A stretch of 64,000 nucleotides of DNA from Carettochelys insculpta (lineage: Eukaryota; Chordata; Testudines; Carettochelyidae): positions 37,877,501 to 37,941,500 of the forward strand of contig NC_134150.1 of NCBI RefSeq assembly GCF_033958435.1, in the 5' to 3' direction. The notes beneath the pieces were generated by a model that was not told the DNA's origin, did no database searches, and was given only the letters and a program-made list of their open reading frames with translations. This document shows positions 56,203 to 64,000 of this stretch, one piece after another. Position numbers and translations under genes: made by a program. Position 1 is the first letter of the stretch. Every line of letters begins with the position of its first letter.

Positions 56203-59070
56203 ATGCCCCCCTCCCCCTCCACTGTCACTCCTCCCACCTCTGCAGCAGCAGCCAACTCGTCCAGGGCTGCCGGGAACTCTGTGACGGTTGAGGGCGGGGG
56301 CATGGGCTCCGGGGCTCCTGCTGACCCTGCCGCGGCATCCTCCTCCGGTGACCCTGCCCCTAATCCACCCCCGCCAAAAGGGCAGGAAGGGCCAGGGGAC
56401 CAAAAAGGGCAAGAGCCCTGCCCGGAAGGCCAAACCTCCCGTAGCTGAGCCCTCCACCCCAGCTGCCGATGCACCTGCTGCAGCCCCTCTTTCCCTCCCC
56501 CGCTGCTCCCACCACTGATCCTGAGGGCTTGGATCCCCCGGCCCCCAGGTCGTGTGCCCAGGTGGTGGCAGCCGCCTTGCACTCTGCTCCTTCCACCTCT
56601 GCTCGGAATACCATCCCTGATGGTCGTGGCCCCTTCCCCGCCCTCACGAGGAGGCACGGAGTCCGCTGCCTCATGGTGTTGGCCTCGCCCCACGTGGAGA
56701 CCTACGTGCGGGCGTTGGCATGGGTGGTGGGGCCCGCGGCCGTGGTGGCAGCCTCTCGAATGTTCGGGAAGATCGTCTTCTTCCTGGCATCAGAGGCTGC
56801 CGCGCAGGAGGAGGTGGAGAGGGGCTTGGCGGTCGGGGGCATCTATGTGCCCCTGGAGCCACTTGAGGACCTGGGCGTGCGGGTGGTTTTCTCCTCTGTC
56901 CCTCCCTTCCTTCCCAATTCCGCCTTTCTGCCTTTCCTCACCTCCCTGGGCCGACCCTTGTCGGTCCTGAGTCCCCTCCCTCTTGGCTGCAAAGACCCTA
57001 TGGCACGTGCTCTCCTTTCGCCGGCAGGCGCGAATCCAACTGCCGCCGGTGGCAGCACAGGGCAGGGTGGCCCGGGAGGGGACTATACTGGTGCCTCATC
57101 AAGGGGCCCAGTACCGGGTCTTTTAAACCTTGGGGAGGCCCGGTGCTTCGTGTGTCGGGTGGCGGGGCATGTCCGGAGGGATTGCCCCCTGGCCTGGCAT
57201 GAAAGAGAAGAGCCCGGGACCTCCTCCGACCCTGGGGGTGCCAGCCACACGACCGGCGACACCCCGACCGTGACAGGCCCTGGGACCGCCCCTTCTCTTC
57301 CCGCCCCGGACGGAACCATCTCCGCTTGGGTATTGGAGGATGCCCAGGCACATGGTGAAGGGCAAGAAGAAGCAGGCGCCGGCACCCGAGCGGGCATTCA
57401 AGCCAGGTCTGTGGAGGAGAGGGAGGCAGGGCCGGTGGCAGGACCCGGACAGGGCCCACCCCAGGGCAGGCCGTCCCTCTCCCTTGCTGTCCCGTCCTCC
57501 TTCTCCTTCCCTCCCTCCTTGTTGCCTCCGTCCCCTGGTCCTTCCTCCTCTACCACTGAGCCCACCTCTCTGGAGGACTGGGTATTGGTAAGAGGGAAGC
57601 GCAAGAAAAGAAGTGCACGCGCCCGGCACTCCACCCTGTTGGAGGACGGGGTGGATGTGCTACGCAAAGCATTAAAAAGAGCCGCCAGACCTGATCCATC
57701 TGCTAAACCCCTGGCTACTGACCATCTGCCGGGGGTGACTGAGGCCACTGCGGCGGCAATGGAGAATATCGCCCCTCCTGTCCTGGAGCCCGAGCCCAAG
57801 GGGGCAGAGGGGGCTTGTCCTGAGCCCGTGCCCTCCTCTGAGACCCCTCCAGCCGCTGCTCAGACCACTGTTGTGGGGTGCCCAGAGGAGATGAGCCTCG
57901 GCCTCGCCCTCCTCTCGCAGGAGGTTGAGGCCCTAGGCCTTACACCGGCTGCTCTGGATGTAGGGGGTCTGCTGCTAGAGGCCTATGGGCCAGCCACACA
58001 CACCCAGCCATCACCCTCACCTTCTCTCTCCCCACCTGCCAGCGATTCCCCAACCATTATCCTCCCTTGTTCTGGAATGTCACAGGGTGCGACCGCCCCC
58101 CCAGCTGAGGATCACCTCCCAGCTGTAGCTGTCCTGCCCCCAGATATCCCGGAGGGATTTGTGTTCCCCTCGTACTGTGCCCCCGCCCCCGGTATCAAAA
58201 ACCCCAACACCGACCCCTCCACCTCACTGGTGCCTGCTGTTAGATGCAATGGTACCTCGCCCTTATCCCCCCCTCCCCTCCTGCTGCCTGGAAAAGCCCC
58301 CGCTCCCCACACCCCTCTTACTCATACCCCCACTTCCACCCGCTCTTCCAGTCAAAGTCCCGTCCCAGAAACTGTGCCCCAACCCCCTCAAGACTCTTCT
58401 ACTCCTCCTCCTCCTCCTCCACCTCCTCTCTCTCCCCCGCCCCCTCTCCCTCCGCCTTCCCCTTCTCTCCACGACACTCCCCCTCCCCCTAATACATTCA
58501 TCACCTTTGCCCCCATCCCCATTCTTCCTGCACCTCCCCTCGACCTCGTCTGCTCATAACTGCTCCCGAGGCCGCAATCCCTTGGGAGGCCCCCTTTGTC
58601 TCGCCCTCTCCCAGCACCTCTGGGGCTGCTCTCCCTCTGCCCCCCCAGTCCTCCCAAAACCAAGCCCCAGCCACTGCATGACCTTCCCTGCCAGCCGCGG
58701 AGCCCAAAAGGATATGAGGCCGAGGGGCACTCAGGACCCCAAGGCCTCGGCACCCCATGCGCTGGCGGACGAGATGCACGAGTTCTTGGAGGACGTGCGC
58801 GGCTCCAAGAACAAAGTAGCTCTCGCCCTCCAGCGCTGGGGTGACTTCCATCTCATCCTTGACTCCGTGAGGGCCCTTCTGAAGGAGGGCAAAGGGACCA
58901 GGAGGAGGGACGCCACAGCCTACCAATGGGCCCGCAGCTTCCGTGATGCCCTAATCACCTATGGCGTTGGCCATGGCTTGCTGCGCGGCCTCACGGGGAC
59001 CGCTGGCATTCCCTCCAGCAAGGATCCTCCCCAGCCCTCTAAATGCCGCCGATCATCTTTGCCACCTTGA
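56203..59070 (+). pseudogene. ORF1 (gag-like RNA-binding protein) of a Tx1/L1-type LINE, frameshifted
   Basis: The likely start is ATG at 56203. The reading frame shifts near 56370 and 56490, leaving a 696-residue open frame from 56469 to 58559. In it, residues about 55-170 hold a conserved region (GPFPALTRRHGVRCL, VLASPHVETYVRAL, FFLASEAAAQEEVE, PLEPLEDLGVRV). A compensating pair of shifts at about 57000 and 57130 displaces the sequence just before the zinc knuckle. The knuckle CFVCRVAGHVRRDC (CX2CX4HX4C) is at residues 226-239. A long Pro/Ser/Thr-rich linker follows, with a poly-proline run coded by CCT repeats near 58400-58440. The C-terminal block (EMHEFLEDVRG, ALQRWGDFHLILD, RDATAYQWARSFRDAL) is in another frame and ends at 59070, overlapping ORF2. 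The protein would bind the element RNA as part of a ribonucleoprotein particle. Confidence 0.82.
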
Positions 59071-62000
59071 ACACCAGGGGCTGTGGGTCGGGTTTCCGCA
59101 GGTGCCGGGTGCTCTCCTTCCTCTGAGAGGTGGGGTACTCAGTCACCTTCCTCCAGGAGACCCACACTACTCCGGCCGCCGAAGCCAGCTGGCAGCTGGA
59201 GTGGGGAGACGGGGTCCACCTTAGTCACCTCTTGGCCCATCGGGCCTGGGTGGCGACCCTGTTCTCTCCAGACCTGCAGCCCGAGGTGCTGGGGAGTGTC
59301 GAGGTCGTGCCAGGCCTCCTGCTGTATCTCCGGGTACGGGTGGAGGGGCTGCCCCTCCACCTCGTCAATGTCTAAGCCCCAACATCCGGCCCGGAGAGAA
59401 TATCCTTCTTCCAGCAGGTGGCAGCCTTCCTTGACTACATCGATCCTCGTGAGTGCCTGTCCTCGGCGGGGATTTCAGCTGCACCCTCGAGGAACGGGAC
59501 CATACGGAGACGGAGCAGTGCCCAGCCTCTGCGGACGTCCTCAGGGAGCTTATTAATCATCACTCGCTGGTGGACGTCTGGCACAGCCACCACCCGGATG
59601 AGGATGCCGTCTTTACCTACGTCCAGGTGGTGGGCCACAAATCCATGCACTCCCGGTTGGACCGCATCTACATCTCTCGCCACCATCTCTTGCGGGCCCA
59701 CTCCTCTAGCATGCGGCCAGCCTCCTTCTCGGACCACCACTTAGTGGCCATGAAGGCTTCCCTCTCGCCGGGGAAGCCGGGGTCGGCCTACTGGCATTTT
59801 AATAACAAGCTGCTGGAGGATGTGGGCTTCGTGGCACCCTTCTGGGAGTTCTGGCTGGCCTGGTGAGGGCAACAGTGTGCCTTTACCTCAGCGTGGCGGT
59901 GGTGGGATCTGGGAAAGGTGCGTGCACGGCTCTTCTGCCGTGACTATACCCGGGGGGCCAGCCGGCGGTGGGATGCATTGATAGGACAGTAGGAGCGGGA
60001 GGTTCTTGAGCTGGAGAGGCACCTGGCCACCAGCCCCAGAGATCCATCCCTGTGCGGCGTGTACCGGGAGAAGCAGGACGAGCTCAGGGCCCTCGACGCC
60101 CTTCGGGCACAGGGGGCCTTTGTGAGGTCGTGGATCCAGCTCCTTCGGGAGATGGACCGCGGCTCCCGCTTCTTCTATGCCCTGGAGAAAAAGAGGGGTG
60201 CCAAGAAACATATCCTCTGCCTCCTTGCGGAGGATGGCACCCCTCTTATGGATCCGGCAGAGATGCGTGAGAGGGCTCGCGCCTTCTATGCCACCCTTTT
60301 CTCCCCGGATCCGACCAACGCCGACGCCTGCAGAGTGCTTTGGGATCAACTCCCTTCGGTCAGCATGGGCCACCGGGACCAGCTAGAGCTCCCTCTCACT
60401 CTGGCTGAGCTCTCAGAAGCCCTCCGTCTCATGCCCACCAGCAAGTCCCCGGGCATGGACGGGCTGACCGTGGAGTTCTACTGCGTGTTTTGGGATGTCC
60501 TCGGTCCAGACCTGCTCAGCGTCTGGGCCAAGTCCTTGCAAAGTGGGGTCCTCCCCCTGTTGTGCAGGTGGGCCATCCTCACCCTGCTGCCCAAAAAGGG
60601 GGACCCCCGCGACCTTCGGAACTGGCGTCCCATCTCGCTCCTTGGCACGGACTACAAGATTATCGCTAAAGCATCTCCCGTCACTTGGGGTCCGTGCTGC
60701 AGGACGTGGTCCACCCTGACCAGACCTACACCATCCCAGCCCGCACCATCTTTGACAACCTCTATCTGGTCCGGGATCTCTTGGAGCTCGGGTGTAGGGA
60801 TGGTCTGTCATTTGCCCTCCTGTCCCTGGATCAGGAGAGGGCATTCGACAGGGTGGACCACGGGTATCTCCTGGGCACTCTGCGGGCTTTCGGCTTCGGA
60901 CCCCGTTTCATTGGGTTTCTCCGGGAGCTGTACACTGCCTCAGAGTGTTTGGTCAAGCTCAACTGGATCCTGACCGCTCCAGTCAGCTTTGGGCGAGGGG
61001 TGCGTCAAGGCTGCCCGCTGTCGGGCCAGCTCTACACTCTGGCCGTCGAGCCCTTCCTCCACCTCCTTCAACGAAGGTTGACGGGGTTGGTGCTCCGTGA
61101 GCCAGAGCTGCGGCTGGTTCTGTCAGCGTATGCCGACGACATACTCCTTGTGGTCCAGGATCTGGGAGACCTGGTGCGGTTGGAGGCCTGCCAAGCCATT
61201 TACTCGGCAGCCTCCTCTGCCTGGGTCAACTGGGTCAAGAGCTCTGGCCTGGTGGTTGGGGCTGGGTGGCAGGCGGGCCACCTCCCACCCGCTCTTCAGG
61301 CCATTCGGTGAAGCGCGGGTCCTCTATCCTATCTAGGCATCTTTCTATCTGCCACACATCCCTCTGTGCCGGAAAACTGGCAGGGTTTAGAGGGCAGGGT
61401 GGCTGAGCAGTTGTGGAGGTGGGTGGGGCTGCTCCAGTGCCTCTCCCTATGAGGGAGGGCACTGGTGCTTAACCAACTAGTCCTGTCCATGCTCTGGCAC
61501 CGTCTCAACACCCTTGTCCCCCCCCACCCGGTTTCCTGGCCACCCTCCAGAAGGTAGTTCTGGAGTTCTTTTGGCCAGGACTGCACTGGGTCCCTGCAGG
61601 GGTTCTTCATCTCCCCCCGGAGGAGGGAGGGCAGGGCCTGACCTGCCTACGCACTCAGGTCCATGTCTTCCGCCTCCGGGCCCTGCAAGGACTCCTTAAC
61701 AGCAATATTGCAGATAGTCCAGCATGGAGCACGCTGGCGCACGCCTTCCTCCATCGCTTCCGAGGGCTCCGATACAACCGGCAGCTCCTTTATTTGCCTT
61801 TGAGAGGCCATCCGCGAGACCTCTCCGAGCTGCTGGCCTTCCACCAGGATCTCCTCCACACCTGGCGGCTGCTCTCAGTCTCCAGGTCTTTAGGGGCTGC
61901 CACGGGGGAAGACCTCCTCGCGGAGCCCCTGCTACACAACCCCTACCTCCGTGTGCAGGCGGCAGAGTCCCCCGCGGTGTGCCGGAGGCTGGTCCTCGGT

Positions 62001-62968
62001 AGAATCACCAGGGTTGGAGACATTCTGGACTACGGCCGGGGAGACTGGATAGAGGCCCCGGTGCTCACCTGGCGCATGGGGCTCTCCACCCTACATTCTC
62101 CTCGGCGCGTACTCAAGGAGGTGAAGGCTGCCTTGCCGTCTGCTGCTCACGTCTACCTGTGCCGGATCTTGCGAGAGGGTGCACCCCTCCCCGCTCTCAT
62201 TCCTGGCCCTCCGGATCTCTCCGTGGGCCCCCGGCTCCATGAGCCTTCCCGCCCCCCTCCTCTGCATCATCCCAGCTGGCTGCACACCTTGCAGCCAGTC
62301 CCCTTTCGAATCGCACCCAGACATCATCTGTACACGCTCGTGCTTCACACGCTCCACTATCCCACCCTCATGTCCCGCCCAGACCACAAGTGGCGGGACC
62401 TTCTACCATCTTCGGAAGGTGGGGAGCCCCAGTGGGCCAGTCTTTATTCTTCCCTGGTCCCGCGGCCCGCCGGGGACATCAGCTGGAGAATCCTGCATGG
62501 GGTGGTGAGCACGGGTGTGTACCTGGCACGGTTCACCCCCCTCCGGATACCTGTTTCTTTTGTGGCGCGAGGGAGACACTGGTGCACATTTACATCGAGT
62601 GCGTCAGGTTGCAGCCCCTTTTCCGGCTCCTCCAAAACCTCCTGCTGAGGTTCTGGCTGCACTTCTCCCCACACCTTCTCATTCTAGCACACCCCATCCA
62701 TGGCCCCACTAAGTCGCGGGACCTCCTTGTCAGCCTCCTCCTGGCTATGGCCAAGGTAGCCATTTATAACACTCGGGAGAGGAGGCTGGCAGCGGGAGAA
62801 GCCTGTGACTGTAGGGCCTATTTACGCTCTGCTCTCCGCTCACGAATCCGGGCAGAGTTCCTTTGGGCGGCATCCACTAGCTCTCTCGACACCTTTGAGG
62901 GGCAGTGGGCGCTGTCCGGGGTTCTCTGCTTGGTGTCCCCTTCTGGTTCCCTCATTTTAAACCTTTGA
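59043..62968 (+). pseudogene. ORF2 (endonuclease and reverse transcriptase) of a Tx1/L1-type LINE, disrupted
   Basis: The start ATG at 59043 lies within the ORF1 end, 28 nt before its stop. Domains run in the expected order. The apurinic-type endonuclease shows FATLNTRGC, FLQETHT, VLGGDFSC (where N is usual in GDFN), SRLDRIYIS and SDHHLVAM. The reverse transcriptase follows with SPGMDGLTVEFY, LLPKKGDPRDLRNWRPISLL, a DQERAFDRVDH motif A, GVRQGCPLSGQLY motif B and YADDILLV motif C (61129-61140). Near the end CFFCGARETLVHIYIEC forms the C-terminal CCHC. Stops lie at about 59127, 59373, 59864, 59990 and 61311, and frame changes near 59455, 60670 and 62565. The enzyme would nick target DNA and prime reverse transcription there. 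Confidence 0.88.
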
Positions 62969-63125
62969 CCTCCACTCCCGTCCCCGTTTTTTCTTCAGTT
63001 GTCCCCCACACTCTGTTGGGGCCATGGTTTTTTTTTTTAAAGGGATCCCACTTCTATTAAGAGTGGCCTTTTAGTCGTGGGCGGGCTGTGCCCGCCCACT
63101 CCCTGGTCTCCAAATAGACCCAGTA
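62969..63125 (+). mobile_element. 3' UTR of the Tx1-like LINE
   Basis: After the ORF2 stop the sequence is still pyrimidine-rich, has an uninterrupted T run (63026-63036) and an inverted repeat GTGGGCGGG...CCCGCCCAC (63079-63101) that could form a hairpin. GC content drops after about 63125. The exact end, tail and target duplication were not found. Confidence 0.5.
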
Positions 63126-63492
63126 TACTGTCCTTCTAGAAGGCTCCAGAAACTTCCAGGTAAGGGTCCACCGCTGGGTTTACCACACTAGGCATTGGCA
63201 TCTTATTCACAAAAGTAATTTAGAATCGTTATAGGACCTAAGGGGCTTCAAACCAGACTCTTTATCTGTGCATCAACAATCATGAGCTCACTTTTTTAAG
63301 TACCTCCATCTTTGCATGATCTCAGACACAGATGTGTGTTCAGACACCTTCTGCACACCAATATCCAGGCTGACAAGTGCAACTCTTATTTGGAAATATG
63401 AAAATTGGAGTTTTAGAGGACAGAGTTTTGGAGGACCAACTAAGGTGCTTTGAAAGCATCTGCTCCACAGCATATAGGTATGAAAGAAGACA
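63126..63492. other. No gene recognised
   Basis: Flank after the LINE. No poly(A), duplicate or other element end was seen. Confidence 0.4.
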
Positions 63493-63724
63493 AAGGTTGA
63501 AGGTCTCTAATCTGGCACCCTCAGGACCTGACCAGTGCTGGACAAGAGAATTTGCTGGATCACAGGATGTCAATATTGACTCTCACATTACCAAGACTTC
63601 CTCTGCTTACTGAGCTCTTACAAGACATTTAGGGATAAATTAGAGCTAAATAACAGCTCAGAACACTGAGAGCTAGCACAGATGCTGCTGGATGAGAGAG
63701 TTCCAGATTAGAGAGGCTGAACCT
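63493..63724. mobile_element. Inverted-repeat DNA element (TCTAATCTAGCA type)
   Basis: The left end AGGTTGAAGGTCTCTAATCT and CTGGCACCCTCAGGACCTGA match the right end on the other strand, AGGTTCAGCCTCTCTAATCT. The interior contains AAATTAGAGCTAAATAACAG, the reverse complement of the interior block at 34480, so the two copies lie in opposite orientation. Non-coding. Confidence 0.72.
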
Positions 63725-63904
63725 GTATATTCACATTTTCTGTTTAAAAATGTTTATAATTTAATACTGGTGGTACGGGCAGCATGAGTGGAAAGGAAAC
63801 GTTTCAGACTTTGAAGACTAACCTTTCAGTTAAACAGATCAAACAGCAGATATCCAGATTCCATTAATAACATTCCTTGTCTACTAAATTTATTCCAACG
63901 TAGC

Positions 63905-63906
<2 letters not shown>

Positions 63907-63940
<34 letters not shown>
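63907..63940. repeat. (TG)n microsatellite
   Basis: An uninterrupted run of about 17 TG units, likely length-variable between individuals. Confidence 0.9.
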
Positions 63941-63941
<1 letters not shown>

Positions 63942-64000
63942 TTTTTTGTTTTGATTTCAATCTCTAAAAGCTGAAATACTACTATCAGGCTTGTGACACA

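Overview
This 64 kb window reads as vertebrate (sauropsid) nuclear DNA. The repeat mix, recognised from memory, points to a turtle: chicken-repeat-1 (CR1) LINE 3' ends on both strands, Penelope-like elements (PLEs), a GC-rich Tx1/L1-type LINE, short hAT elements, and several families of short inverted-repeat DNA elements whose ends carry GTCTACAC-like motifs. I found no host protein-coding exon, rRNA, functional tRNA or CRISPR array that I can support. Most open frames outside the LINE and PLE bodies are short and look like chance or repeat-derived frames. The window is best read as intergenic or deep-intronic sequence shaped by layers of transposition.

Layout. From 1 to about 11 kb the sequence is mostly AT-rich, with one CR1 tail (2732-3545) that has been hit twice by hAT-type elements, each with a recognisable 8-bp target duplication, and a second CR1 tail at 7206-7497. 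From 11 to 24 kb there is a foldback element (11148-11328), a CpG-rich inverted-repeat element with repeated CGTCTACAC motifs (11549-12193), PLE ends, a small hAT with a perfect 8-bp duplication (14435-14631), and three more inverted-repeat elements. From 23.6 to 24.4 kb a PLE remnant has a GIY-YIG endonuclease relic on the minus strand and oppositely oriented termini. From 27 to 31 kb a CR1 copy sits inside an inverted-repeat element. From 38.3 to 40.2 kb there is a multi-layer nest of CR1, SINE, inverted-repeat element and PLE terminus. An old CR1 reverse-transcriptase relic fills 42965-44240, and an LTR-like stretch with a minisatellite lies at 44590-45238. From 48 to 53.4 kb there is a long palindrome, the best PLE body (49225-50345, reverse transcriptase then GIY-YIG endonuclease, followed by a terminus with hammerhead-ribozyme-like core), tRNA-derived SINEs, and an internal PLE fragment bounded by 15-bp perfect direct repeats.

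The largest element is the GC-rich segment from roughly 55 to 63.1 kb: a nearly full-length Tx1/L1-like non-LTR retrotransposon. It has a polypyrimidine-rich 5' UTR, an ORF1 with a CCHC zinc knuckle and a long proline/serine-rich linker, and an ORF2 with apurinic endonuclease, reverse transcriptase (YADD) and a C-terminal CCHC motif. ORF1 and ORF2 frames overlap by 28 nt. Both are broken by frameshifts and stops, so this copy is dead.

The most interesting signals are the hammerhead-like cores in the PLE termini with complementary closing stems, the inverted PLE termini that share a private sequence variant, and the PLE fragment with direct repeats. Family assignments rest on recognition of motifs and of remembered consensus sequences; no alignment was run.
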